Below the pieces are notes generated by a model, which ran no database searches, had not been told where the DNA came from, and saw nothing but the letters and a program-made list of their open reading frames with translations. A program made the position numbers and the translations under genes. A stretch of 64,000 nt of DNA. Origin: Valencia hispanica. Taxonomy: Eukaryota; Chordata; Actinopteri; Cyprinodontiformes; Valenciidae. Location of the stretch: the NCBI GenBank assembly GCA_963556495.2, contig OY747721.1, positions 7,383,649 through 7,447,648 on the forward strand, read 5' to 3'. Positions 23,501 to 35,368 of this stretch are shown piece after piece. The number at the start of each line of letters is the position of its first letter. Position 1 is the first letter of the stretch.

Positions 23501-25238
23501 GTCGTTAGTGAGTTGGAGGGAAACCCTCAACAAGGTTGTTTATGATTTAAGGTGGATTGTCGGCCACCTATTTTGGTAGTATAGCTTCGGGGTTTAACGT
23601 TAGAGAAAAATCCCAGTTCAGCATGTGTTTGGGGATTTTGAGTCACGGTTCGGTACGTTTCGGTACACTTTGATCAAGAAAAATAAATACAAATGTGCAT
23701 ATGACTTTCTTTTTGTACACTGTACCGAACAACTACAGCTGTTTTCTACCTGAACACATGCAGAATGATGATGTGCAGAACTCGGAGCGCAGCACAACTT
23801 TAAAAAGTCACACCGAAACAGAAAGGACTAAACTTGCTAAACTCTGCTATTTGGGAACATTAATGGTTTCTCGTGCAGCTACAGTAGAAAAATAAAGATG
23901 GACCAAACCAGAACTTTGTCAGCAAACGCATCTTTCAACAGCAATAAGGTCCACAACACGCTCTGCTCTGCACTGAATGACTCACCTGAAACAATGTCAA
24001 GCTGAATGTAAACATCACTGATACTAGAGAAAAACCAGCTGACATCCACATGGCTACCAGTAGCATCCAATCAGACCAAACTCTTTAGTCAGTGGAATCC
24101 CCGTTGATGAGAAGGGACTCTTCCAACAGCTGCCCATGCTGCATTCAAGTACAGCTGGGAAACTAGGCTGTGGAAATATCAAAACAACTCCAAAGTGATT
24201 TAAGCATGTTTTATTCTCAAATATGGGCAACGTTTTATTTAAACATGTAACGGGAACTTTGGATTTGTTTATGAAACATGACAAACCATAGGAGAAACCA
24301 TGTTGCATGGTTCCACCTCAAGGTGGGTGGAAAACAGCTGATCATACCCCACCGTCACCCATAGGACCGTGGAGCAATGTCAAAAATCCCCCTTCAAAGA
24401 TATCTCACCGACACAACGATCCCCACATTTTACAACAATACCGTCGCTAATCGATTTACAGTTGCATCCATAATGATTGTGTATTCTTCTGGACTGGTAT
24501 TAAGATTCCTGTCTCTGCTGTGGACAGGTCTCCGAGCAGTGCACTGGTGTTCTTGTGGTTTCATGTTTATAACAGGGTTGAGCCCCAGTGGCTCATGTGT
24601 TATTTCTAACCAATTTTTCCTGACCCAAATCGGGAGAGATAGTTATGGGATCGTTTATGGGCTATGCTTAAAAATCGGGTCTGTGTCACAAACAATTTCA
24701 GCAACTGTTCAATTTGGTCAAATATCAAGGCCTAGCTAAGCTTAGACTGTGACTTGCTGAAGGACATTTGTATAAATATCAGGACTAATATAAATAGTCT
24801 AGTTAGCTCATCCCTGAGCTTGAAACCTAAAAAAAATATTTCTGTTGAATTTCCTTCTGTTTTTTCCCCCCCATCAGGATTAAATCCCGACTGTCGACGG
24901 AGAGCACATCCACTCCTCTCCCAGGTTCGCCGATTCACACCCGCCACAGCCCCGTCCACGCATCACTAATATCAGCACATTCAGCTCTGGGCGGCTGGTC
25001 GTCCTGTCATTTGGCTCTGACTCCATCCAGCATCCACTCAAATGGCTCCTGCCACAAACGGACACCCGACGTCAGCCCCATACACGCAGAGCGTCACCCA
25101 AGCTCCCCGCCTGCCAGGTCCTCAGAGCGGCACGGTCGCAACGGGGTTGGTGCGGACGAGGCAGCACCCCGGCCTAACTTTGAACCAAAGAACCTGCTCA
25201 TCCTGTTTGAAGAAACAACTCTAGAGGGACAGCCTTGA
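20530..25238 (+). CDS. pkmyt1: Myt1 membrane-associated Cdk1-inhibitory kinase, seven coding exons
   Basis: Encodes the Wee1-family kinase that phosphorylates Cdk1 on Thr14 and Tyr15 at ER/Golgi membranes and restrains mitotic entry. Coding exons: 20530-20904, 21333-21570, 21681-21960, 22684-22790, 22877-23049, 23138-23355, 24878-25238. They total 583 residues (human 499), with all phases consistent. Kinase motifs: glycine loop [11 protein letters not shown] (about 114-125), Lys138 in YAVKRS, catalytic HLDLKPAN (Asp232), GDFG (Asp250), [12 protein letters not shown] hydrophobic stretch at about 375-395 just after the kinase fits the known membrane segment. The C-terminus [12 protein letters not shown] resembles the conserved end of human PKMYT1. 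The start was chosen at 20530, where the N-terminal region begins to resemble the family ([10 protein letters not shown]). The exon 6 donor (cat|gtactg) is weak, and reading through it gives a short alternative end. Confidence 0.95.
20985..21175 (-). mobile_element. Tc1-like fragment in pkmyt1 intron
   Basis: The minus strand reads [16 protein letters not shown], a Tc1-transposase motif. The plus strand carries the fish repeat word catgatgctgccatcacca. Short relic with no ends. Confidence 0.6.
21998..22640 (+). mobile_element. hAT-like miniature element, copy in pkmyt1 intron 4
   Basis: Left end tctaacggtgtaacggtac and right end gtacccttacacctct are imperfect inverted repeats. Internal landmarks are gtgtaccgaac, actcagagcgcagtg and tgctgcattcaagtacagct. 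It ends about 43 bases before the next coding exon (22684), so it supplies sequence close to that exon's acceptor. The copies at 1-150, 23640-24260 and 62941-63675 are relatives. Confidence 0.75.
23077..23091 (+). promoter_or_regulatory. Intronic polyadenylation signal and alternative stop of pkmyt1
   Basis: The 88-base intron after exon 6 contains AATAAA at 23077-23082 and, in the reading frame of exon 6, a TGA at 23089-23091. Retention of the intron would add 14 residues and end the protein just after its membrane segment. Seen directly; use is unproven. Confidence 0.35.
23640..24260. mobile_element. Rearranged hAT-like miniature element, copy in pkmyt1 intron 7
   Basis: From about 23735 it follows the copy at 62941-63675 in direct order (gaacaactacagctgttttc, ctcggagcgcagc, gatggaccaaaccagaac, ttctcaaatatgggcaac). 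The first ~80 bases (gttcggtacgtttcggtac, gatcaagaaaaataaat) are instead the reverse complement of the family's 3' tail. It is therefore a fused or internally inverted copy. Confidence 0.65.
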
Positions 25239-25760
25239 GAAAACTTCTTATTTCATCCCTCTTTGAGCTAAAGAGTGTATTAATGTTGGATTTGTCTGAA
25301 CATTTTTTCTTCTGCCATTTTTTGTGGGTTCTTTTAAAGTGTTTTTTTTTTTTTTTTTTTTTTTGTAAAACAAGTGATTCAGAGAAAGGGTTTGAATTTG
25401 TAATCAGACCTTACAGCACTTTTTACGTTTGTGTATATGCGGACAGTTTCCCAACTGGCATGGCAAGATTTACATTCAAAAGGATTATCATTTGCATGAT
25501 GGGACTCCAGGGTAATTTTCCTTATGAGCTGCAAAAGAAAAGAAAAGACTTGTGGTGCATGCTGTGGCTATAAAGCTTCTAAAAAACACAAAGTTTGACT
25601 AGTCTGGTTTGTTCTGTTTTACAGTTTTTAATGCTGCAGGTTGTAGTTTAAACTCAGTAAAATCAACAGAATGAAATTAGTGAGTTTGTTTTACATCAAT
25701 ACCTTTAGATGGCAGTCATGCACTGTAAGTGAGATACACTTAATCATTAAAAACGTCTAG
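25239..25760 (+). other. pkmyt1 3' UTR (probable)
   Basis: Follows the stop codon. It has a 25-base T tract near 25340-25364 and an ATTAAA variant signal at 25746-25751. The end is uncertain. Confidence 0.4.
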
Positions 25761-26404
25761 AGATCCTGATAACTGTTGGGTTTTTGGGGCTTTTTTGAAG
25801 GGTTGAATGAAGTTATCTTAATCTTAATTAAACATTCACCTTGAACTTTATTTGGGAAAAAAAAACCTAAACGCTTTAACAGTTAACGGCAGCTAGTATA
25901 CACTTATCACAGTCGGAAAATGCACAGGAAATATACAAGTAGGTTAAAGGTTTTATATATACTCATATTGTGGTGTTTAATTCAGTTTTTATCAATCTAA
26001 GCTTTTTAGATTTTTAATGAGAGATGACTCGAAATAGCCCTTTAATGCTGCCAATCAGATTTAAGAATGTGGGTGGCCATATGTTCTTGCAATGGTTCAA
26101 CTTTGCAGAACACCAGGAGGTGCCCATTCCCCACTCACACAGTCATTGAAATAAGCAAGAGCAAACTCAGTAAAATTGACTGATGGTGATTTTACACCTT
26201 GAAACATGACTGAAAAACTTCAAATATTTGTCTAAACTACTTACAAGTCAGAGAATGGTCCACAGGACGGGACCGATGGGTCAGTGAGTTGTGAACCCAG
26301 AAATAATCTTAATGGGATTCTCCTAACTGCTGAGTTTTAAACTCCAAGTCCATGAGACTCAAAGAAACCTTTTGGAGGATAGGGGAGTCATCTTTAAAGA
26401 AGAA

Positions 26405-26722
26405 CAAAATTCAGACAAGAAAGTTTATGAAAATCTGCTTCCATCTTTCAGAGAATACAATTAGGACCCTAAAATTTCATAAGCTCCTTATATTTTTATC
26501 ATATGTCGTTCAAAATTCAGACAAGAAAGTTTATGAAAATCTACTTCCATCTTTCAGAGAATACAATTAGGACCCTAAAATTTCATAAGCTCCTTATATT
26601 TTTATCATATGTCGTTCAAAATTCAGACAAGAAAGTTTATGAAAATCTGCTTCCATCTTTCAGAGAATACAATTAGGACCCTAAAATTTCATAAGCTCCT
26701 TATATTTTTATCATATGTCGTT
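26405..26722. repeat. 106-bp tandem repeat, three near-identical copies
   Basis: Units start at 26405, 26511 and 26617 with caaaattcagacaagaaagt and end atcatatgtcgtt. Period is exactly 106 bp, and the copies differ by about one base (ctgcttcc / ctacttcc). There are no spacers, so it is not CRISPR-like. Short ORFs across it exist only because the unit repeats. Confidence 0.95.
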
Positions 26723-26799
26723 CAACACACTTGGTTTATTTTAGAAAACCAAAAGACATTTAAAACAAAATTGTGCAAAGATGATCATTGAATTCTTTG

Positions 26800-27980
26800 A
26801 TGAACCCATTTTTATTACATTTGTTGTGTTTTTTGCTTAGATGTTGCTTTCTTCGAAGTAACCTCTCGCTTTAATAATAACAGCATGGGTAACATTTAAT
26901 ATTTAAACTTTTAGACAGAAGTTATGAGTCTTGTAAATCTTCTCAACCCTAAAAATAAGGCCTTTTCTTTAGTTAACGTTTATACAGCAATAGTCTGGCA
27001 ACAGCAGTGTGTACCTAAAGGTAAACTGAGGAAAATGTTAAATCAATGAAAGTAAAGTCTGATCGTTCAGAATATGGATCCCCGAATCTATAGAACTTTA
27101 AAGAGTTTTTCAGAAAGGTCATCCATCCACAAACATGTAAGAATGATAGTCACCACATTTTCCCATTGTGGATGGGTTCTGGGGAGTTTACTGACCTCAG
27201 GTCCATATTTTTAATATTCTGATCTTTCAGCCACTTTAGATCTTTTGTGACACGTTGCTCCGTCATGCTTGAGAAAGACACAGATCACCACCACCTTCCT
27301 GGATTTTTGGAAGAGTTTTTTTAAATTCATGGCAGTGTTTTAGGATGTTTAGCAAAAGAAAATTACTTTTCTGCTGTCTATTGTTATTTCTCCATAGTTT
27401 CGTCTGTAATAGCTTATTTTCTTCTTTTTTGCAAAAAAGGACGGTTTTTGCTACGCTTTTAGTCCTAAAGTTTTTGCTAATGCACTTACATGTATACTCG
27501 CATAGTCTAAGTGTTGAGTAAGCTCTGCACCGGTGGCAACACAATTCTTCAGCACAATCCAGAGGTCATCCTCACTGCAACTTAACTTGTCGCCATTGAA
27601 GTTCTCAATCCTAAAAAGTTTTGTCATCTGCGACGTTCTTAGCAGGCCTATCACTGCATGTGGGGGCATTTTAATGCAAAGCTGCATGTTTTTAATTTGA
27701 ATCAAACCAATGCTAGCATAGGAAGAATCACAGCTTAATATGTGCAAATTATATAACAATACTGAAATGAAGTTGGCTGATAATTTTGTCAGTGCAAAAA
27801 ATGAACTTATTTATTTATTTATTTATTTTTTGTTGCCATGATGTGTAACCATGTCAATAAGGTATTGGTTCTTTTTTTTTCTTTTTTACTTTTCAAATAC
27901 CTAAAATCCAACAAGAGTTGAAAAGAAGGCTTCATGGATGCAGAGCAGGACCAAAGACTGGAGAGAGAAGAAATCTAAGT
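26800..27980. other. Unassigned intergenic sequence
   Basis: A minus-strand ORF pair (27263-27759) shows no recognisable domain or splice support. No repeat termini recognised. Confidence 0.4.
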
Positions 27981-27984
27981 CCAA

Positions 27985-28810
27985 GTCCAATTTATTTATA
28001 AAGTACATTTAAAAACAAAGAGATTGCCCAAAATGCTGTACAAAGATAAAAGATCAAACAAGACAAATAAAAAGAAAAAAAACAATAAAAAAACTATTAA
28101 AAACAGTCACATAAAATACATTAGGGACAATAAAAGAACCATATCAACTCACAACTGTCCAAGCGCTATTGAAAAATGATTTTGTGTTTTTAACAGTGAC
28201 TTAAAAACAGAAAGTGAAGAAGCTTGTCTAATATTAAAAGGTGACAGATTCTTGAGAGGAAAAATCTCGATCTCCTCTAAATATCCGCCTAGTTTTAGGG
28301 ACAACCAAGAGCAACTGGTCGGCTGATCTAAGGGCCAGCAAAGGAAGATAAGGCCGCAGTAACCCCAAAAAATATCGAGGAGCAAGACCATTTAGCAAGA
28401 AGGAAGTTCAAACCATCTCTTCCATCCAGCATATTGGGCAAGGATCATATCCCCGACTTCAGTGTCTCTCTAGCTGGCTTTCAAACCAAATGGGCCAGAC
28501 AGCGATTTAGAGGGTAACGGCAAAAGCAAATGAGGCGGATTAGCAGTGCTTGCCAACAACTGATTGTGTCTTCCAGGACATGTTAATATAAAATGTCATC
28601 TCTGCTGCTTGGATATTGAGCTGTTAGCATGTCATGACAGTCATACACCAACAGTGTCTTCAGTCAGAGGCCTCATCAGTTTCGTCGTACGACTGACTGC
28701 TACCAGAGATCACCATTCACAACTCATCGAAGACACGTGGATAATATGAGTTGTGACATTTAATTTCCCTTTGGGATAAAGTACTTTTTAATTGAATGAA
28801 TGGAATTGAA
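27985..28810 (-). mobile_element. LINE-derived repeat (3' portions)
   Basis: Starts aatttatttataaagtacat, a common 3'-terminal phrase of fish LINE copies, followed by A-rich minus-strand-end sequence and a region continuing to about 28390. A second piece ends near 28790 with ccctttgggataaagtac. No intact ORF. The family is inferred from phrase style only. Confidence 0.4.
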
Positions 28811-28857
28811 TGAGGCAAAAGCTTTTATTTTGAAAAACCACTTGAACCTTGAAGTCC

Positions 28858-29110
28858 TTTCCGCTGTGCTTCCTGGGCTTAGTGGCGTTCAAAGGTTAGT
28901 ATGGCTATGTTTTGTAATATCACAAAATTTAATATCTATATTGATGTGAACTGAACGAGATAAAACTGGTTTGGGCAGAAAATGTCGCGATGTTTCTGCG
29001 TATTTCGATCTTTGGGATATTTAAGGAAATCCTGAAGGAGCGGAGCTAATGTAGCTAAGGCTAGCTGGCCAGGTTAGTGACGTGCAGCAGGAACAGAGGC
29101 TCACCAGCTG
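28858..29110 (+). promoter_or_regulatory. Possible promoter / non-coding first exon of the zinc-finger gene
   Basis: Local rise in CpG with candidate donors (caaag|gttagt near 28895, gccag|gttagt near 29071). It is the nearest such region upstream of the zinc-finger start exon, about 1.9 kb away. No coding content. Inference from position and composition. Confidence 0.3.
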
Positions 29111-29629
29111 TTTAGCCGAGCTTAATACAAAAATGGTCACGTTTTTATTTGGGTTGAAATCAGGAAAATATAAACTGTTAGATAAACGTCAATATTGGTT
29201 GTTTAAGTATATTTAAGTTCTAATAGCTATATAATATATAATAACTGATAGCTTTAAAGCTATAGCCTAATGACTGGAAAAAATGACCAAGAATATCAAT
29301 TTGGACATAATTGGATTTGTATAATTGGAATCTAAAGTTATTATTGTTTGGTGTTTGAAATTCAAGCCAAAATTTGATTAGTAAGATCCAACACCCTGCA
29401 TTGGTTTAACCATAGATTGCCAATTTTAATAAAATGTCTCATTGGAGAGGAAGTTATTGATTAATCAATCGGTCTGTTATCAAAATCAGCCAAATTTTTT
29501 AGTCGGCAGGTCAAACACTTTAAAATATGATTTAGTTTTATCCTGTTCATTTATTCCATTAATGTGGAAAACTAACTTAACATATCTAAATAATGTGAAT
29601 GTAGATATAAACAAACGGATCTGATAAAA

Positions 29630-30090
<461 letters not shown>

Positions 30091-30283
30091 CTCTGTCTTA
30101 GTGGGTGTTGAATTTTCTATACTTACACAAGAAAACCAGTGGCTGAGCGATCAGCTGCTGCTCAACGTCTGGAAAAAAAAAACAAAGGAATGGACCATAT
30201 GAAAGTCTGTCGCAAACGTTTCATTCAGCCATCAGCGGACCGATGAGTCGCAACTGATGAGGCAGATAAATGCAGCCAGACCC

Positions 30284-30882
30284 ATCCATCCATCCATCCA
30301 TTTTCTTCCGCTTATCCGGGGGTCGGGTCCCGGGGGCAGCAACTTAAACAAAGAGACCCAGACTTCCCTCTCCCCAGCCACTTGTTCCAGCTCCTCAGGA
30401 GGAACCCCAAGGTGCTCCCAGGCCAGCCGAGAAACATAGTCCCTCCAGCGTGTCCTGGGCCTTCCCCTGGGCCTCCTCCCGGTGAGACGTGCCTGAAACA
30501 CCTCACCAGGGAGGCGTCCAGGAGGCATCCTGACCAGATGCCCGAGCCACCTCAACTGACTCCTCTCGATGTGGAGAAGCAGCGGCTCTACTCTGAGCCC
30601 CCTCCGGATGACTGAGCTTCTCACCCTATCTCTAAGGGAGAGCCTAGACACTCTGCGGACGAAACTCATTTCAGCCGCTTGTATCCGTGATCTCGTTCTT
30701 TCGGTCACCACCCAGAGTTCGTGACCATAGATGAGGGTAGGAACGTAGATCGACCGGTAAATCGAGAGCTTCGCCTTTCGGCTCAGCTCTCTCTTCACCA
30801 TGACAGACCGGTACAGCGCCTGCATAACTGCAGATGCCCCACCAATCCGTCTATCGATCTCCCGCTCCATTTTTCCCTCATA
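30284..30882 (-). mobile_element. 5'-truncated LINE copy (Rex/RTE-like) with 12-bp target-site duplication
   Basis: The minus-strand ORF is open throughout and encodes the C-terminal part of a non-LTR retrotransposon polyprotein: GHELWVVTERTRSRIQAAEM, RSQLRWLGHLVRMPPGRLPG, GRPRTRWRDYVSRLAWEHLG. The 3' end is the (ccat)n tract at 30284-30300. The flanks carry an identical 12-base duplication, GCAGCCAGACCC, at 30272-30283 and 30883-30894. This is a recent insertion, upstream of the zinc-finger exon. The Rex/RTE assignment is from motif style. Confidence 0.85.
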
Positions 30883-30982
30883 GCAGCCAGACCCTTCCAC
30901 CAATAACCTCAGCCTATCAGCCTATTCAGTATTTAATAATATCCTACTTTTATGTTAACCTTATCTGGTTTTATTGTTTAGG

Positions 30983-32115
30983 ATGTCTAAATTGGAGCGT
31001 TTGAATGCCCGTGTGGCCAAGCTGCTGACTGAAGCCGTGCAGGAGGTTCTGGAGGTGGTGAAAGAGACGGTGTCAGAGTACCAACAAAGAACCTTCAGAA
31101 CCCAGAGAGAAAACGATAGTCTCAAAAGAAAACTGCACGAGCTTCAGGTCAGATTAACCAAAGAAAACACAGGTGGGTTAAGTGTTATTATCTTCAGGTT
31201 TTTTTCAGTAATCTTAAACGGTCTAATTCATGGTAGATAATATTAAACGTCTTTTTTCCAGCTGTTCTCTCTACAACTATGCTGTTACTTGAAAAAGCAG
31301 ATCATGTGGAGGATCGAAACCAGGATTTGAGCCTCTTTCAAAATCATAATCCAGATAGAACTACCGCAGAGCCTGAACACGATCTTGGTGTAAAGCAGGA
31401 ATCCAAAGAGCAGGAGCCACACTTTGATCATGAATCAGGAGGTGAGCATTGCACAGCACGACCAGAGGAGATGACTGAAACAAGCGAGGAAGTCCACACG
31501 ACCAGGGAATCAGACGCTGCGCCATCCAACGAGGTGTGCAACTCTTACACCAGCGGGATCCACCCTCCTGCCGTAAAAACAGAAACGGATCAAGCCCTGT
31601 GCACAACACCGGAGCAACGGCAGCAGAATGGATGCGTCGACTTGAGCTGCAGCTCTTCTCGTCACACCTCTACTAAGAACCTCGCACTACGAGTCGGGGA
31701 AGAACCGTACGGACTCGTCTCGGTCAATTCAAATCCCTCCCCGCACAGGAGGCAGGGGAGCGCAAGCACAAACAGGGCGGCAGTCAACTCGAGACAAATC
31801 CGTTTGGAGCATCTCGGGAGAAGCGACCTCCACTTGTGCGTCGTGTGCGGGAAGACGTTCAGCCGGGTCACCAACTTGAGGATCCACCAGCGCTGTCACA
31901 CGGGAGAAAGGCCGTACGGCTGCGTGCAGTGCGGGAGGCGCTTCAGCCAGGCGGGAGACCTGAAGAAACACAAGAGGGTCCACACGGGGGAGAAACCGTA
32001 CTACTGCAGCCAGTGCGGAAAGAGCTTTAGCCGAGGGGAGAATCTGAAGAGACACCAAAGGATCCACATCGGAGAGACTCTGCAGCTACAGCGAGCGTGG
32101 AGGGAGCTGCAGTAG
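30983..32115 (+). CDS. C2H2 zinc-finger protein with N-terminal coiled coil, two coding exons
   Basis: Probably a sequence-specific DNA-binding nuclear protein of the large fish C2H2 expansion; the exact orthologue is unknown. Exons 30983-31172 and 31262-32115 (phase 1, GT-AG) give 347 residues. The start is the ATG two bases into the exon (tttag|g-ATG), opening [19 protein letters not shown]. Residues 1-60 are Leu/Lys/Glu-rich and likely helical, as in many fish zinc-finger proteins without a KRAB box. The middle is acidic and low in complexity. Three fingers at about residues 254-338 each keep C-x2-C...H-x3-H and have TGERPY / TGEKPY linkers. The protein ends 15 residues after the last finger ([14 protein letters not shown]), so three fingers is the full set. 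Fingers are GC-rich relative to the flanks. Confidence 0.88.
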
Positions 32116-32299
32116 GGAGAGTCCTGCTCAGTTCTTCCATCTACTCTTTTTAGTTTTTAACATATTTGATCAAGACTTCTTTGTGTTTTTTGGAACAAAG
32201 TGTCCTGCTATTTTGCTACTCATTCTATCTAATATATATTTCTTTTTTTACATGTAGAGATACAGTTACGATGATGCTATGTGTAGGAATTGCTGGATA

Positions 32300-33355
32300 C
32301 AGTGGGGCAAAAAAGTATTTGGCACCTGTCCACAGCTTCAAACAGACTCCAACCTCCACCATGGTCAAGACCAGAGAGCTGTCCAAGGACACCAGGGACA
32401 AGATTGTACACCTGCACAAGACCAGAGTGACAAAGGTTACTATTAGTAACACACTACGTCATCATGGATGCAGGTCCCCCTGCTTAAGCCAGCACATGTC
32501 CAGGCCCGTCTAAAGTTTGCCAGAGACCATCTGGATGATCCAGAGGAGGATTGGGAGAATGTCAGGTGGTCAGATGAGACCAAAATAGAGCTCTTTGGTA
32601 TAAATGCCACTGGCCGTGTTTGGAGGGGGAAGAATGCTGAGTTGCATGCCAAGAACATCAAACCCACTGTGAAGCAAGGAGGTGGAAAAAATTTGTTCTG
32701 CTTTGGGGCTGCTTTTCTGCAAAGGGGGCAGGACGACTGATCCGTATTAAGGAAAGGATGAATGGGGTTATGTATCAGGAGATTCTGGGCAAAAACCTCC
32801 TTCCATCAGTGAGAGCCTTGAAGATGAAACATGTCTGGATCTTCCAGCATGACAATGATCCCAAACATATCGCCAGGGCAACGAAGGAGTGGCTACGTAA
32901 AAAGCATTTCAAGGTTCTGGAGTGGCCTAGCCAGTTTCCAGATCTCAATCAAATAGAGAATATTTGGAGGGAGTTGAAAGTCCGTTTTGCCCAGCAACAG
33001 CCCCAAAACATCCCAGCTCTAGAGAAGATCTGCATGGAGGAATGGGCCAAAATAGCAACTACAGTATGTTAAAACCTGGTGAAGACCTACAGGAAACGTT
33101 TGACCTCTGTCATTGCCAAGCAAGGTTACTTTACAAAGTATTGAAGTGAACTTTTGTTATTGACCAAATATTTATGTTCAGCACCATTATACAAATTAAT
33201 TCTCTAAAAATCATACAATGTGATATCTTGGATTTTTTTTTTACATTCTCTCACAGTTAAAGTGTACCTATGATGAAAATTACAGACCTCTCATCTTTTT
33301 AAGTGAGACAACTTGCACAAATCCGTGTCCGCCAAACACTTTTATTGCCCCCGTG
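32300..33355 (+). mobile_element. Tc1-like DD34E transposon, internally deleted and frameshifted
   Basis: Bounded by TA at 32298-32299 and 33356-33357. Ends cagtggggcaaaaaagtatt and, at the right, acttttattgcccccgtg form terminal inverted repeats. Transposase pieces: the N-terminal MVKTRELSKDTRDKIVHLH, a jump to KPAHVQARLKFARDHL caused by loss of roughly 100 codons of DNA-binding region, WSDETKIELFG (first Asp), FQHDNDPKH (second Asp) and [10 protein letters not shown] (Glu), with exactly 34 residues between the second Asp and the Glu. A frame break lies near 32740. The catalytic triad residues survive, but the copy cannot encode a full enzyme. It begins 185 bases after the zinc-finger stop, probably within that gene's 3' flank. 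Confidence 0.92.
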
Positions 33356-33359
33356 TATG

Positions 33360-35340
33360 CGAGATTTCCTGTTGTTAAATTTCAGATTTGTACATGATGA
33401 TTACAGGAAGGACTGATTTCCGCTCATCTTAACTTTCTACACTGCTGTGACCTGAAGTCATATGTAGCAAAGCTGCTTCACATCTGCTTTAGAAATGCAC
33501 CCATAGTTGTGCTGATCGTATTACTCGTTTACACGGTGAAGGAATTAATTTTCAGAATTAGTTCAAGTAACTGCTAACATCTTGTTCACTGCAGATATCA
33601 GCAGGCATCCAGCTGCAGTTGTTGTTGGTTGAATCCGTTGTCAGCTCAACCTTTAAACACAAATGGCCGAGTTAATTTTCAGCCAGTTATGTTTTTAACA
33701 ACCTGGCTATCATTTCTTAGAACCTTGTTGGAGAAGCCGATGCGCTTTTGTCACATAGTTTAACCAGTTACATCAATGCACAGCCACCCCTTGTCAGTTT
33801 GTTTGATATTTACCTCATGGTTAGAAATCTGATATGTGCAAAAAATGTAACATTACACGACTGGATGTGTTGATTTGATTTAAATTAACCAGTAAATATG
33901 GCTACAAATAATTAGTGTATTGCTTATTTTTGATTCTTATGTTTATCATTTATATATTTTTTTCTGGCTCACTAACCAGGGAGAATTGTGTTTATGGCGA
34001 AAAATTATCTCAGGGTTTCCATAATAAAGAAGACTTGAGTCCCAGAAGGCGTTTAAGTATTTAATACAAACATGTCTGGCCAGAACACGGAGGGGACAGA
34101 GTTACTCGTGCATCACCCTAACCAACCTTTCTAACTAACCGCTTAAATAGTATTCAGCAATCACTGTTTATCTCTGTAGGCGTCTTCTCCAACCTTCACG
34201 TCCCGCCTCTGGAGTACTGGTTCATGCGAGTCTGATAGCAACGCATAAAACCGCACATCTGAAGGCCAGACTGTTATCTTACTGCCCCGACGTCTGGCTC
34301 TCTGGTGACCTGACACATCTTTATCATAAACATTAAGTTGGAACAATAACCTTGTCATTTTACCCTAGATGCATTCACTAAACAGAGAATATACACTTAA
34401 TTCCTAATTACATAACAATTTTCCACCACAGATGCTTTGAGTGACTTCATGGCCAGTATTTAGCCCGGTCAAGATGTGACTGGATTGCTCAGGACTGATA
34501 TTAGGGCTAAAGAGTCTTGGTCTAGTTGTGAAAACCCCAAATCGGGGATTCTTAGTTTTCTCTTGAACATAGGTAAAATCCCTTCCTATCTCTTTCTCGC
34601 CAACTTAAATATATACATGTCAGAAACAGAGGTAGATGATATATAGTTGTGCTTAAAACTATTACATAAGTATGTCAAGCTCAACATTCTTATTTAAACA
34701 TAATTTTTACATGCAAATGCATTGGGAACACTACAAAACATGAAGAAGAATGATCAGGTTTATTACATAAAGCGATGAATTATGAATATTAGGCTGTGCA
34801 CATGGAGAAGAAAGCCCTTCTCAGAGTTATTCAAAGTAAACGCTACCAACATGTTCATTGCAAATTTAGGTTATCCAGCTACAGTTGGGAGTTTACTGAC
34901 CTGCTGTCAGAACAATTCAAACTCAAACATTTCCTGTATATCTAGAAAACATGTTTGAAGATTTAACTTTCCTCTGAATCTTCTAATATTTAGTTGTAAA
35001 ACCACAACTCGAACAACTTCTTGGAGTTTTGACCAGACATTACTGTCCAGAACAACTAGAATATTTCCACAATTTCTCTGAATTTCATCGTTTTCCCTCT
35101 TTAATCTTTACTTTTGATGCAACACCACAGATTTAACTTTGCATTTATATCCCAGGATGGGGAAAGCCACTTCTTAAAGGAGTCATGACCTGTAATTTTC
35201 ACTTTTCCATGAGAAAAAAGGTATGATTGCCTAACGATTATACACTGCCCAGGAAGCCGATATTTAAAAGTGAAGCATCTGTTTACCCCTGGGTTCGTCA
35301 ACCAGCCCACGTGCACGCGCACTCAAATACATGGTTTTAA
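33360..35340. other. Unassigned intergenic sequence
   Basis: No exon-like ORF. The stretch 34020-34435 (from aataaagaagacttgag to a segment ending ccaccaca) looks like a repeat but I cannot name it. Confidence 0.4.
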
Positions 35341-35346
35341 TTTCTG

Positions 35347-35368
35347 GCCGACTTGACGTCAAGTCGGC
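35347..35368. promoter_or_regulatory. 22-bp perfect palindrome centred on a CRE (TGACGTCA)
   Basis: Half-site GCCGACTTGAC followed at once by its exact reverse complement. The centre, 35354-35361, is the full cAMP-response element TGACGTCA. A TATA-like atatata lies about 20 bases downstream. It could be a promoter of a nearby unannotated transcript or part of a repeat. Confidence 0.6.

Noticed and set aside
26405..26722. Regular direct repeats as a CRISPR array
   Set aside because: Units are 106 bp, head-to-tail with no spacers, in a vertebrate genome; it is a tandem repeat.
26352..26791. Two similar 60-72 codon ORFs as a gene pair
   Set aside because: The similarity comes from the 106-bp tandem unit; nothing else supports coding.
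30232..30903. 223-codon minus-strand ORF as a host gene
   Set aside because: It is the C-terminal part of a LINE polyprotein, with a (ccat)n 3' end and target-site duplication.
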